From positions 1-64,000 of the forward strand of contig JAFQFD010000038.1 of NCBI GenBank assembly GCA_017415715.1: a DNA stretch of 64,000 bases, given 5' to 3'. Shown one piece after another: positions 9,269 to 17,471 of this stretch (position 1 is the first letter of the stretch; each line of letters opens with the position of its first letter). The position numbers were made by a program, and so were the translations under genes. The DNA comes from Bacteroidales bacterium. GTDB taxonomy: Bacteria > Bacteroidota > Bacteroidia > Bacteroidales > UBA932. The notes below the pieces were generated by a model. That model made no database searches and was not told the origin of the DNA. It saw only the letters and a program-made list of their open reading frames with translations.

Positions 9269-10413
9269 CGATGAAAATGATAGCAAAAATATTTGCAATT
9301 GCCCTTCTGGCAATTTCATGCACCGGTCCTGAGCAGACCGAAACCCCGAGAGGAGGCATCGTGCAGGTGTCTCCATCAGAGCTTACATTGGATTTTGAAG
9401 AGCAGGAGACTTATGTCACAGTCACAGCTGATGCCGATTGGGGCTCAACAGTTTCTGATCCTTCATGGTGCTCGGTCTATCCGACCGGAGGAATGAAAGG
9501 CGAGACCAAGGTGAAGATCACCGTCAAGAAGAACCTTCTGACAGAAGATCGTCACAATACGATTACTTTCAGGACCACATCGTCGAAAACTGAACTTCCT
9601 GTCATTCAGCAGACAAGCTCTACCGGCGAGGCCATGTTCGTGCCGGAGGGCTATAAGCTGTTCTGGAGTGACGAGTTCGACGGTCCGTCACTTGATGCCG
9701 ACAACTGGACATGCGAGATCGGACGCGGAAGCAACGGCTGGGGTAATGCCGAGCTTCAGTACTATACTGACCGTACGGAGAATGTGGATGTGCGTGACGG
9801 TAAGCTCGTGATGACCGCCCGCAAGGAGAGTTATCAGGGTGCTACAGCGACGTCAGCACGTCTCATTACCCTCGGCAAGGTATATTTCAAGTATGGATAC
9901 ATAGTGGCTTCCATCAAGCTCCCTAAGACAGCGAACGGCCTCTGGCCGGCGTTCTGGATGATGGGCAACGACTTCAAGTCCAAGGGTTGGCCGAACTGCG
10001 GCGAGACGGATATCCTCGAGATGGGACACTCGAATGGTTATAACAATCGTCAGGAGACGTTCCTCAACGGAGCATGCCACTGGGGAGCGCCAGGTCATCA
10101 GTATTATGCTCATGACATCAACAACAGCTATTCTGTCCAGGACGGAAATTTCCATACATTCACATGCATCTGGACGGAGGACAAGATATCAATGTATATC
10201 GATCTTGAGACCTATCCGTCTGCAAAGCCATATTTCGAAATGACCCTCAAGGACTTCGGTGACAACGAGTTCCGCAAGGACAACTTCATTCTCCTGAACC
10301 TTGCCGTAGGAGGAAACTTCCCTGGCATATGGGACATCAACCAGGTTACGGCCCTGAACAACGGCCCGGCCGAAATGGAAGTGGACTACGTCCGTGTTTT
10401 CCAGCAGAAATAA
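9265..10413 (+). CDS. GH16 laminarinase-type beta-glucanase lipoprotein with BACON domain
   Basis: This is a second GH16 enzyme, 382 residues, with a lipoprotein signal (LAISC, Cys19), a BACON domain (about 32-117) and a GH16 domain (about 125-382). The motif GETDILE places the nucleophile at E247, with D249 and the acid/base E252, again the ExDxxE laminarinase form. The WPAFWMMG strand just before it is typical of the family. It overlaps the preceding GH16 gene by 4 bases. The two catalytic domains differ enough that they are probably not a recent duplication, so they may cut different positions of the same glucan. I chose the overlapping ATG; a second in-frame ATG three codons later is also possible. 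Confidence 0.92.
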   Translation: MTMKMIAKIFAIALLAISCTGPEQTETPRGGIVQVSPSELTLDFEEQETYVTVTADADWGSTVSDPSWCSVYPTGGMKGETKVKITVKKNLLTEDRHNTITFRTTSSKTELPVIQQTSSTGEAMFVPEGYKLFWSDEFDGPSLDADNWTCEIGRGSNGWGNAELQYYTDRTENVDVRDGKLVMTARKESYQGATATSARLITLGKVYFKYGYIVASIKLPKTANGLWPAFWMMGNDFKSKGWPNCGETDILEMGHSNGYNNRQETFLNGACHWGAPGHQYYAHDINNSYSVQDGNFHTFTCIWTEDKISMYIDLETYPSAKPYFEMTLKDFGDNEFRKDNFILLNLAVGGNFPGIWDINQVTALNNGPAEMEVDYVRVFQQK

Positions 10414-10427
10414 CTGCCATTTCTGCT

Positions 10428-10462
10428 GTCATTTCGAGCGAGCAAAGCGAGTCGAGAAATCT
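10428..10462 (+). repeat. REP-like palindrome, GTCATTTCGA...GAAATCT subtype
   Basis: This has the same layout as the copy at 7786, with GAGCGAGCAAAGCGAG in the centre. It fills the gap between the second GH16 stop and the CotH ATG at 10469, ending six bases before that ATG. Confidence 0.85.
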
Positions 10463-10468
10463 AAAATT

Positions 10469-12091
10469 ATGAAAAGAATACTATACATATTATCAGCCCT
10501 CTCCGTAGCTCTATTCATCTCCTGCGACAAGCCTCAGCCTGACGGCGGGCAGGAGAAGAGGCTCACGGGTTACATTGAACTTCTGGAGGCTTATGATGCC
10601 GGCAAGCTCTTCAGAGCAGTCGAGGCATCTGCAGAGCAGAATGTCGTGATATTTGATGACGGTTCCAAGATTATGGTCCCGACATCGTCTTTCGCGATTC
10701 ATGACCATACCGAGACCTCTGCACCGTCCATAGACTTCCTTGCAGGCTCTCCTTGGTGGAGGATTGACGGGAATATGACAGGGATACCTGTCGTGGCTTC
10801 GTCTCTGCCGAAGGAAGAGGCCGAGCCGGTCTATGTATACTATGACAGGAAGACGCTCCATATGCACATCAGCAACCGCGAAGTGCTTGACTTTGACAGC
10901 AGGTTGCTGGATGAAGAGGCCGAGCTTGCGCGCCGCCAGAATATTCCTGTAGTATATATAGATACAGGCGGAAAGGGTATTTATGACAAGGATAATTATG
11001 TCAAAGGCACTATCAAGATCCTGGATCCTGAGAGATTGTATAGTGATGAGACCGAATTCTATACATCGATGGGCATCCGCGGCCGAGGCAACTCTACATG
11101 GAGCTTCCCTAAGAAGCCATGGAAGGTGAAGCTTGACAACAAGGCCTCCATCTTCGGTATGGGTGCAGACAAGGAGTGGTGCCTTCTGGCAAACTACAGC
11201 GACAGGACCCTTATGCGCAACATCCTGGCCATGAAGCTGTCAGAGATCTGCGGTTTTGCATGGACTCCTCATATGTATAGCGTCCATGTATACCTGAACG
11301 ATGAGTATCAGGGAGTATACAATCTGTGTGAGCATAAGAAAGTGTCTGAGCATCGTGTGGATATAGATCTTGATGCCGGGGATGTATATCTGGAGATCGA
11401 GGAACAGCAGGATGAGACCACATGCTGGTGGACAGGAATGGGTGTGCCTATGATGTTCAGCGACCCTGAGGAGCCTTCTGCCGAGCTTCTGGCGGAGATC
11501 AAGAAGCATTTCGAGGACTTCGAGAACTCGTTGTACAGCAAGGATCTTGCAGACCCGCAGAAGGGCTATGCGGCCTATATAGATGTGAATTCGTTCATAG
11601 ATTATTATATAGTCCAGGAGATTGCGAAGAATACTGACGGCAACCTTCGCAAGAGCTCATTCATTACCAAAAAGAAAGGTGGCAAGCTTGTGATGCACCA
11701 CCTGTGGGATTTTGACCTGACATTCGGTAACGGCGGCGGACTCCTCCATGATCCTGAAGGATTCTTCATCAAGGATTATGCACCGAACTGGACCCCGGGT
11801 GACAACTGGTTCAACAGGATGCTCAAGGATCCGGCGTTTGCAAATAAACTCAAGGCGCGTTGGAACAACCTGTACCATCAGCTTCAGTCCATGGTGGACT
11901 TCATCGACCAGCAGGCTAAGATCCTGGACAAGGCTCAGCAGCAAAACTTCCAGGTGTGGGACATAAACACAGATGTTGTCGATTGGGTGGACTGCCCTTC
12001 ATTAGGCTCGTATGAAGCTGAAGTAGAATTCCTCAAGGAGTTCTACTCTAAGCGCATAGAGTGGCTGAATAAAGAAATCAACAAACTATAA
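10469..12091 (+). CDS. CotH-family lipoprotein in PUL 1
   Basis: I place the start at the ATG at 10469, which gives a lipoprotein signal (MKRILYILSALSVALFISC, Cys19) and a 540-residue product; an upstream in-frame start would read through the REP element. The CotH kinase-like domain covers about residues 165-540. It contains a GRGNSTW...PKKPWKVKLD segment, which in CotH-like atypical kinases includes the nucleotide-binding Lys, and a WDFD motif at 413-416 matching the metal-binding DxD. CotH proteins phosphorylate proteins in spore formers. In Bacteroidales PULs their role is unknown, and they may act on sugars or on surface proteins. It is followed by the GH5 gene after 2 bases, so co-transcription is likely. 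Confidence 0.85.
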   Translation: MKRILYILSALSVALFISCDKPQPDGGQEKRLTGYIELLEAYDAGKLFRAVEASAEQNVVIFDDGSKIMVPTSSFAIHDHTETSAPSIDFLAGSPWWRIDGNMTGIPVVASSLPKEEAEPVYVYYDRKTLHMHISNREVLDFDSRLLDEEAELARRQNIPVVYIDTGGKGIYDKDNYVKGTIKILDPERLYSDETEFYTSMGIRGRGNSTWSFPKKPWKVKLDNKASIFGMGADKEWCLLANYSDRTLMRNILAMKLSEICGFAWTPHMYSVHVYLNDEYQGVYNLCEHKKVSEHRVDIDLDAGDVYLEIEEQQDETTCWWTGMGVPMMFSDPEEPSAELLAEIKKHFEDFENSLYSKDLADPQKGYAAYIDVNSFIDYYIVQEIAKNTDGNLRKSSFITKKKGGKLVMHHLWDFDLTFGNGGGLLHDPEGFFIKDYAPNWTPGDNWFNRMLKDPAFANKLKARWNNLYHQLQSMVDFIDQQAKILDKAQQQNFQVWDINTDVVDWVDCPSLGSYEAEVEFLKEFYSKRIEWLNKEINKL

Positions 12092-12093
12092 CT

Positions 12094-13326
12094 ATGAAAA
12101 GACTTTCTATCATCCTCGCGGCAATGCTTTGCTGCCTGGCATGCGCGCAGAAGCCGCAAGACCTCCCCGAAAGCGCTTTTGTACGCGTAAGCGGACCGTA
12201 TCTGATCGAGCCGTCAGGCGACACCCTTTTCATCAAGGGTACAAACCTCGGCAACTGGCTTAATCCTGAGGGCTACATGTTCGGATTTCGCAAGACAAAC
12301 TCTGCGGGTATGATCAACCAGATGTTCTGCGAACTCGTAGGACCTGACTTCACCGCAGAGTTTTGGAAACTCTTCAAGGACAACTACATCACCCGCAAGG
12401 ACATTGAGTTCATCGCCTCTACGGGCGCGAACACTATCCGCGCTCCGTTCCACTACAAACTCTTCACGGATGAAGACTACATGGGACTTACGGTGAATCA
12501 GGACGGCTTCGAGCGCCTTGACAGCGTGGTCACATGGTGCCGTGACAACGGCCTGTATGTGATCCTGGACATGCACGACGCCCCTGGCGGACAGACAGGT
12601 GACAACATTGATGACAGCTACGGCTACCCTTGGCTCCTTGAGAGCGAGGCTTCGCAGCAGCTCTTCTGCGACATCTGGAAGCGCATTGCAGAGCATTACA
12701 GGAACGAGCCTGTCATCATCGCATACGACCTTATAAACGAGCCGATCGCGCCATACTTCGACAATGTAAAAGAACTTAACGCAAAGCTGGAACCGCTTCA
12801 CAAGAGAGTGACAGCGGCAATCCGCGAAGTGGACCCGAACCATATAATAATGCTTGGCGCGCCGCAGTGGAACAGCAACTTCGACCCGTTCACCGACTGG
12901 ACCTATGATGACAAGCTGATGTATTCATGCCACCGCTACGGCGGCGACGCCTGCGTCGAGGCCATCGGCAATTTCATCGCCTTCCGTGACAAGACAAATC
13001 TGCCTATGTACATGGGAGAAATCGGTCACAACACTGACGAATGGCAGGAGTCATTCTGCAAGGCCATGGAGCAGAGCAACATAGGCTACACATTCTGGCC
13101 ATACAAGAAGATCCGCAACTCATGCTTCTCAGGCATTACCCCTCCGGAGAACTGGGACAAGGTGATCGAATTCTCCGAGGCTTCGCGCTCGACCTACTTC
13201 GAGATCCGCGACGCCCGCCCTGACCAGGCCATGGCCCGTCAGGCGATGCTCGACTTCATCGAAGCGGCGAAATTCGAGAACTGCACCCCGCAGGACTCAT
13301 ACATAAAATCACTCCGCTTGAAATAA
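12094..13326 (+). CDS. GH5-family glycoside hydrolase lipoprotein
   Basis: This is a 410-residue lipidated (LACA lipobox, Cys17) TIM-barrel hydrolase. Motif LINEPIAPY gives the acid/base E216, and YMGEIGHNT gives the nucleophile E309. The N-terminal KGTNLGNWL segment resembles GH5 exo-beta-1,3-glucanases and endoglucanases. With two GH16 enzymes next door, the likely job is trimming beta-glucan oligosaccharides at the surface. It ends in LRLK followed by TAA, directly abutting a 108-bp palindromic repeat. The same 15 bases (CTCCGCTTGAAATAA) end the CoA-transferase gene at 44979, also next to a copy of that repeat, so the last residues may come from the repeat. The GH5 subfamily is not assigned. 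Confidence 0.9.
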   Translation: MKRLSIILAAMLCCLACAQKPQDLPESAFVRVSGPYLIEPSGDTLFIKGTNLGNWLNPEGYMFGFRKTNSAGMINQMFCELVGPDFTAEFWKLFKDNYITRKDIEFIASTGANTIRAPFHYKLFTDEDYMGLTVNQDGFERLDSVVTWCRDNGLYVILDMHDAPGGQTGDNIDDSYGYPWLLESEASQQLFCDIWKRIAEHYRNEPVIIAYDLINEPIAPYFDNVKELNAKLEPLHKRVTAAIREVDPNHIIMLGAPQWNSNFDPFTDWTYDDKLMYSCHRYGGDACVEAIGNFIAFRDKTNLPMYMGEIGHNTDEWQESFCKAMEQSNIGYTFWPYKKIRNSCFSGITPPENWDKVIEFSEASRSTYFEIRDARPDQAMARQAMLDFIEAAKFENCTPQDSYIKSLRLK

Positions 13327-13434
13327 GTGACATCTAACTACTTGATAGTGAGTGATATAAAAGAGGCTGCGTGCTCCCCATGGGGAGCACACAGCTATTA
13401 GTAAGAGCTTGTGATTCAGCGATTTATGTGCCAC
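13327..13434 (+). repeat. 108-bp palindromic element (REPIN-like), orphan copy
   Basis: It starts GTGACATCTAA and ends TTATGTGCCAC, which are inverted ends, with a central stem GTGCTCCCC/GGGGAGCAC. It fills the gap between two convergent genes: it begins directly after the GH5 stop and ends six bases before the DUF1015 stop codon. Its length is identical to the copies flanking the transposase at 49726-50643. Confidence 0.88.
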
Positions 13435-13440
13435 GATCCG

Positions 13441-14679
13441 CTACGCCAGCTTATGGATTGCGAGGCCGGAGCGGAGCTTAGGCTCGAACCATGTGGTCTT
13501 CGGTGGCATGATGTTGCCTGAATCGGCGATGTCTACGAGCTGTTTCATTGAAACAGGGTAGAGGGCGAAGGCTACCTTCATCTCGCCGTTGTCTACGCGG
13601 CGCGAGAGCTCGCCGAGGCCGCGGATGCCGCCGACGAAGTCGATGCGCTTGTCGGTGCGGAGGTCCTTGATGCCGAGGATCTTGTCGAGGACAAGGTTTG
13701 AGAGTATGGTCACGTCGAGAACGCCGATAGGGTCGTTGTCGTCATAGCGGCCTTCCTTTGCAACGAGTGAATACCACTTGCCGCCGAGGTACATTGAGAA
13801 CTCGTGGAGCTTTTCTGGCTTGTAGATCTCAGCACCTTCCTCTTTCACGTCGAAATCTTCAGCGAGAGCTGCGAGGAGCTGCTCCTCTGTGAGTCCGTTG
13901 AGGTCTTTCACAACGCGGTTGTAGTCGATGATCTTGAGCTGGCTGTCAGGGAATGCTACTGTCATGAAGTAGTTGTATTCCTCCTCTCCTGTATGATTTG
14001 GATTCTGTGCCTTCTTCTCGGCGCCTACAAGGGCAGCGGCAGCTGTACGGTGGTGGCCGTCAGCAACATAGAATGCAGGAATCTCTGCGAAGATCTCTGT
14101 GATGCGGTCGATGTCGGCCTGCTCGTCGATCACCCAGAAGTGGTGTCCGAAGCCGTCCTCTGCTACAAAGTCATACTCAGGCTCCTGAGCTACATACTTG
14201 GCTACGATTGCGTTTACTTCAGCGTTGTCAGGGTATGAGAAGAATACAGGCTCGATGTTGGCATTCTGGATGCGGACGTGGATCATGCGGTCCTCTTCCT
14301 TGTCCCTGCGGGTGAGCTCGTGCTTCTTGATTGCTCCTGAAGCGTAGTCATCAGTGTGTGCACATACTACGAGGCCGTACTGTGTGCGGCCGTCCATTGT
14401 CTGTGCGTATACATAGTAGTATGGCTTGTCATCCTGTACGAGCCATCCCTTCTCCTGCCATGCCTTGAAGTTCTCGACAGCCTTGTCGTATGCAGGCTGG
14501 CTGTGCTCGTCGATGATAGGGTCGAAGTCGATCTCAGGCTTTGTGATGTGGAGGAGAGACTTCTCGCCGGCCTCTGCCTTTGCCTCTACCGAGTTGAGGA
14601 CGTCATATGGCCTTGCTGCCACTTCCTCTACATACTGCTTCGGCGGACGTACCGCCGCAAATGGTCTGATCTTTACCAT
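13441..14679 (-). CDS. DUF1015-family protein, third gene of the serine cluster
   Basis: This is a 412-residue cytosolic protein of the DUF1015 family, recognisable from the N-terminal IRPFAAVRPP segment, the FYVADGHHRTAAA motif near the middle and the long conserved region between them. The biochemical role is not established. The DGHHR motif resembles the DGHHR of ParB/Srx-type nucleotide-binding folds, so an ATP-linked activity is possible. It follows serC and serA on the minus strand, a gene order common in Bacteroidales, suggesting a link to serine metabolism. The gap to serA (47 bases) holds a REP-like palindrome. I saw no sign of disruption. Confidence 0.88.
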   Translation of the reverse strand: MVKIRPFAAVRPPKQYVEEVAARPYDVLNSVEAKAEAGEKSLLHITKPEIDFDPIIDEHSQPAYDKAVENFKAWQEKGWLVQDDKPYYYVYAQTMDGRTQYGLVVCAHTDDYASGAIKKHELTRRDKEEDRMIHVRIQNANIEPVFFSYPDNAEVNAIVAKYVAQEPEYDFVAEDGFGHHFWVIDEQADIDRITEIFAEIPAFYVADGHHRTAAAALVGAEKKAQNPNHTGEEEYNYFMTVAFPDSQLKIIDYNRVVKDLNGLTEEQLLAALAEDFDVKEEGAEIYKPEKLHEFSMYLGGKWYSLVAKEGRYDDNDPIGVLDVTILSNLVLDKILGIKDLRTDKRIDFVGGIRGLGELSRRVDNGEMKVAFALYPVSMKQLVDIADSGNIMPPKTTWFEPKLRSGLAIHKLA

Positions 14680-14687
14680 AATAGATT

Positions 14688-14721
14688 AGATTCTCACGGC
14701 CCTTCAGGGCCTCAGAATGAC
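14688..14721 (-). repeat. REP-like palindrome, GTCATTCTGAGG...AGAATCT subtype
   Basis: Read on the minus strand it starts GTCATTCTGAGGCCCT and ends GTGAGAATCT, a near-perfect stem. It occupies most of the serA-DUF1015 gap. Confidence 0.8.
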
Positions 14722-14726
14722 ACTTG

Positions 14727-15647
14727 TTATTTATTCAGCTGGAACTTTGTGCAACCTGTTGCAAAGTAGTCGCAGATCTGCTGAGCTGCAGCGAGGCCTG
14801 CGTTGATGTTTGCCTCTGCAGTCTCCGCTCCCATCTTCTTAGGAGTAGCGAACACCTGCTTAGGGAACTTCTCGTTGAGCTCTGCCTGGATGGCCGCAGC
14901 GACGTCAGTCACATACTTCAGGTCAGGACGGTCAGAGAGCACCTTCACGAGCTCAGGCTCGTTGATCACTTCCTTGCGGGCAGTGTTGACGAGGCATCCG
15001 CCCTTAGGCATCCTTGACACGAGGTCATAGTTGATGGATCCGATTGTCGCAGGGATTGCAGGGATGTGGAGTGAAATGAAATTGCACTGCTCGTACATCT
15101 GCTCGAGAGTCTCAGCAGGGATGACACCCTCAGCGACCATCTTTTCAGCAGGAACGAACGGGTCGAATGCCATCACTTCCATTCCGAGAGCCTTGGCCTT
15201 CTCGGCAACGAGACGGCCAACGTTGCCGTATGCCTGAATACCGACCTTCTTGCCCTTGAGCTCCATGCCGGTGCCAGGGGTGAACTGGTTGCGTGACATG
15301 TAGATCATCATTGCGAGAGCAAGCTCGGCAACAGCGTTGGAGTTCTGGCCAGGAGTGTTCATTGCCACGATGCCTCTTTCTGTACATGCAGGAAGGTCGA
15401 GGTTGTCGAATCCGGCGCCGGCACGTACGACGATCTTGAGCTGAGGAGCGGCTGCGATCACCTCGGCAGTCACCTTGTCAGAGCGCACGATCATTGCGTC
15501 GACATCGGCTACAGCCTCGAGGAGCTGTGCCTTGTCTGTATATTTCTCGAGAAGGACCACCTCGTGGCCGGCCTTCTGTGCGATGTCCTTGATGCCGTTT
15601 ACCGCAGCTGCTGCGAACGGCTTTTCGGTTGCTACTAATATTTTCAT
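14727..15647 (-). CDS. serA: D-3-phosphoglycerate dehydrogenase, short form with Lys in place of the catalytic His
   Basis: It oxidises 3-phosphoglycerate to 3-phosphohydroxypyruvate, the first step of serine synthesis. The 306-residue protein is a two-domain D-2-hydroxyacid dehydrogenase: substrate-binding segments at both ends around a Rossmann fold (GIQAYGNVG, about residues 136-144). It lacks the C-terminal ACT regulatory domain of long SerA forms. Arg224 (NTARKEV) is present. In the position where most family members have His in a TPHIGA motif, this protein reads TPKKMGA (Lys270/271). A His-to-Lys exchange is known for the type IIIK phosphoglycerate dehydrogenases described from Entamoeba, so it is probably functional. 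It lies directly downstream of serC, separated by 53 bases holding a palindrome. Confidence 0.93.
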   Translation of the reverse strand: MKILVATEKPFAAAAVNGIKDIAQKAGHEVVLLEKYTDKAQLLEAVADVDAMIVRSDKVTAEVIAAAPQLKIVVRAGAGFDNLDLPACTERGIVAMNTPGQNSNAVAELALAMMIYMSRNQFTPGTGMELKGKKVGIQAYGNVGRLVAEKAKALGMEVMAFDPFVPAEKMVAEGVIPAETLEQMYEQCNFISLHIPAIPATIGSINYDLVSRMPKGGCLVNTARKEVINEPELVKVLSDRPDLKYVTDVAAAIQAELNEKFPKQVFATPKKMGAETAEANINAGLAAAQQICDYFATGCTKFQLNK

Positions 15648-15660
15648 CGGTTATTATTTT

Positions 15661-15686
15661 AGATCCCCGGTCGGGCCGGGGATGAC
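15661..15686 (-). repeat. REP-like palindrome, GTCATCCCCGG...CCGGGGATCT subtype
   Basis: A 26-bp element with stem ATCCCCGG/CCGGGGAT between serC and serA. It shares the GTCAT...ATCT ends with the other small palindromes in this window. Confidence 0.78.
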
Positions 15687-15700
15687 GTATGGTGTGCGTG

Positions 15701-16774
15701 TTATTTATGGAGCTGTTCGAATTCCTTCATGCAGTCTACTAGGGCCTGTACGCTCTCGAGCGGGCATGCGTTGTAGATCGATGCACGGAATCCGCCTACT
15801 GATCTGTGGCCCTTGATTCCTGTCATTCCCTTCTCCTTTGCAAATGCGAAGAACTCGTCCTGGAGGTTCTCATAGCCCTCTGCCATCACGAAGCATACGT
15901 TCATGAGTGAACGGTCCTCGACAGCTGCAGTACCCTTGAAGAGAGGGTTGCGGTCGATCTCAGCATAAAGAAGTGCTGCCTTCTCCTGGTTCATCTTATA
16001 GATAGCCTCGACACCGCCGAGCTCCTTGAGCCACTTGAGGGTCTCGTTCATCACGAAGATAGAGAATACAGGAGGTGTGTTGAACATCGAAGCTCCGTCG
16101 ATGTGTGTGCGGAGGTCGAGCATTGTAGGGATGTAGCGGCTCACCTTTCCGAGAAGGTCCTTCTTCACGATGAAGAATGTAACGCCTGCAGGGCCTACGT
16201 TCTTCTGTGCACCACCATAGATCATCGCATACTTGGTCACGTCTACCGGACGGCTCATGATGTCGGACGACATGTCTGCGATGAGCGGAACTGGAGACTC
16301 GAGGTCCTCGTGGATCTCTGTACCGTAGATTGTGTTGTTTGTGGTGATGTGGAAATAGTCGACATCTGTAGGGATCTCGTAACCCTTTGGAATATAGTTG
16401 AATACGGTGTCGGCTGAAGAAGCGACTGCATATGCGTTGCCAAGTCCCTTTGCCTCCTTGAGGGCCTTCTTTGCCCATACGCCTGTCTCAAGGTATGCTG
16501 CCTTGTTTTCGAGGAAGTTCATTGCCACATAGAGGAAGCCCATGCTTGCTCCGCCGCCGAGGAAGAGTATTTCATAGTCTTCAGGAATGTTGAGGAGCTC
16601 TCTCCAGAGGGCGCGGCACTCGTCCATTACGGCGTCCCACTCCTTTGTCCTGTGTGAGATGGAGATTACAGGAATGCCTGTTCCCTTGAAGTCCTTCAAA
16701 GCCTCGATAGCGTTGTCGATGGCCTGCTGTGGCAGAACGCATGGTCCTGCGGTGAAATTATGAACCTTTTTCAT
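15701..16774 (-). CDS. serC: Phosphoserine aminotransferase
   Basis: This PLP-dependent enzyme converts 3-phosphohydroxypyruvate and glutamate to phosphoserine, the second step of serine synthesis, and also serves pyridoxine synthesis in some bacteria. I start at the ATG at 16774 ([15 protein letters not shown]), giving 357 residues, the usual length. A longer reading frame continues upstream through a repeat-like region and is unlikely to be translated. The PLP-binding lysine is K191 in [11 protein letters not shown], and the [12 protein letters not shown] substrate/cofactor motif is at about 142-153. It is first in the minus-strand serC-serA-DUF1015 cluster. Confidence 0.96.
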   Translation of the reverse strand: MKKVHNFTAGPCVLPQQAIDNAIEALKDFKGTGIPVISISHRTKEWDAVMDECRALWRELLNIPEDYEILFLGGGASMGFLYVAMNFLENKAAYLETGVWAKKALKEAKGLGNAYAVASSADTVFNYIPKGYEIPTDVDYFHITTNNTIYGTEIHEDLESPVPLIADMSSDIMSRPVDVTKYAMIYGGAQKNVGPAGVTFFIVKKDLLGKVSRYIPTMLDLRTHIDGASMFNTPPVFSIFVMNETLKWLKELGGVEAIYKMNQEKAALLYAEIDRNPLFKGTAAVEDRSLMNVCFVMAEGYENLQDEFFAFAKEKGMTGIKGHRSVGGFRASIYNACPLESVQALVDCMKEFEQLHK

Positions 16775-16795
16775 TTTATGAAAATGTTTATACGT

Positions 16796-16860
16796 TACCT
16801 TCCTCCTAAATCCTCCTCCTCGGGAGGTGGACTTACTTTCGGCCTTTGGCCTCAAATGGT
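16796..16860 (-). repeat. GC-rich palindromic stretch upstream of serC
   Basis: It contains two hairpins, CCTCC.. pairing with GGAGG and GGCCTTTGGCC. It lies in the 167-base gap between serC and pyrI and looks like yet another intergenic palindromic element. I found no second copy in the window. Confidence 0.4.
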
Positions 16861-16941
16861 GACGTGTGGATGTTAATTATTAATGTTATTATTCTGGTTA
16901 TGATGTGTAATTAAATATGTGGCGAAAGATAATGATTTATT

Positions 16942-17394
16942 TTAAAACGCGTGCCTTATGTCGGTATTTTTTTCGCAATAATGACATTTTAGTGATATTT
17001 CGTCACCGCTGACAACTGTCTTGAACCATGTCCTGATCGGCTGATGGTTCGTCACGCATTTAGGATTCCTGCACTTTGCGATGCCGATGACTTCCGCCGG
17101 AGTCTCCAGCTTTTTCTTCTCGACGACCTTGAAGTCGCGGATGATGTTCACGGTTGCCTTCGGTGCTATGAGCGCGAGCTTGCCAAGCTCCTCGTCTTCG
17201 AAGAACCTGTCGGCTATCTTGATGATGCCCTTCCTGCCCTGCGCCTTGCTGGTGAGGTTGATTCCGATTGTGATCTGGCTCTCTATGTCCTTGAGTCCGA
17301 GGAGGTCGAGTGCCTTGTATACATTTTCCGCAGGGATGTGGTCCAGTACGGTGCCGTTCTCCAGTGCGCTTACTACTAATTCTTTTCTAGTCAT
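16942..17394 (-). CDS. pyrI: Aspartate carbamoyltransferase regulatory chain
   Basis: This is the zinc-containing regulatory subunit that binds CTP/ATP and controls the PyrB catalytic trimers in pyrimidine synthesis. I start at the ATG at 17394 (MTRKELVVSAL), giving 150 residues; an upstream in-frame start would translate a REP element. An N-terminal nucleotide-binding domain is followed by the zinc domain with C108, C113, C137 and C140 (CRNPKC and CHYC). It lies 77 bases downstream of pyrB on the same strand, with a pair of REP-like palindromes in the gap. Length and cysteine pattern are normal. Confidence 0.96.
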   Translation of the reverse strand: MTRKELVVSALENGTVLDHIPAENVYKALDLLGLKDIESQITIGINLTSKAQGRKGIIKIADRFFEDEELGKLALIAPKATVNIIRDFKVVEKKKLETPAEVIGIAKCRNPKCVTNHQPIRTWFKTVVSGDEISLKCHYCEKNTDIRHAF

Positions 17395-17405
17395 AATGAA
17401 ATAGG

Positions 17406-17469
17406 TTTCTCCGCTCGCTTCGCTCGGTCGAAATGACAAATTGTCATCTCGAGCGAAGTCGAGAGATCT
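17406..17469. repeat. Inverted pair of GTCATTTCGA-type palindromes between pyrB and pyrI
   Basis: One copy runs on the minus strand (17406-17437) and a shorter one on the plus strand (17443-17469, ending GAGAGATCT). They are arranged head to head with five bases between them, a REPIN-like arrangement. The pair lies upstream of the pyrI start codon. Confidence 0.82.
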
Positions 17470-17471
17470 GT

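Noticed and set aside
10394-10468. CotH protein starting inside the GH16 gene
   Set aside because: That frame overlaps the GH16 end and a palindrome; the ATG at 10469 gives a clean lipoprotein signal.
16775-16855. Longer SerC with an N-terminal extension of 27 residues
   Set aside because: The extension would translate a GC-rich palindromic region; the ATG at 16774 gives the family's normal N-terminus.
17395-17439. Longer PyrI with 15 extra residues
   Set aside because: The extension is the translation of a REP-like palindrome; the ATG at 17394 matches the family start.
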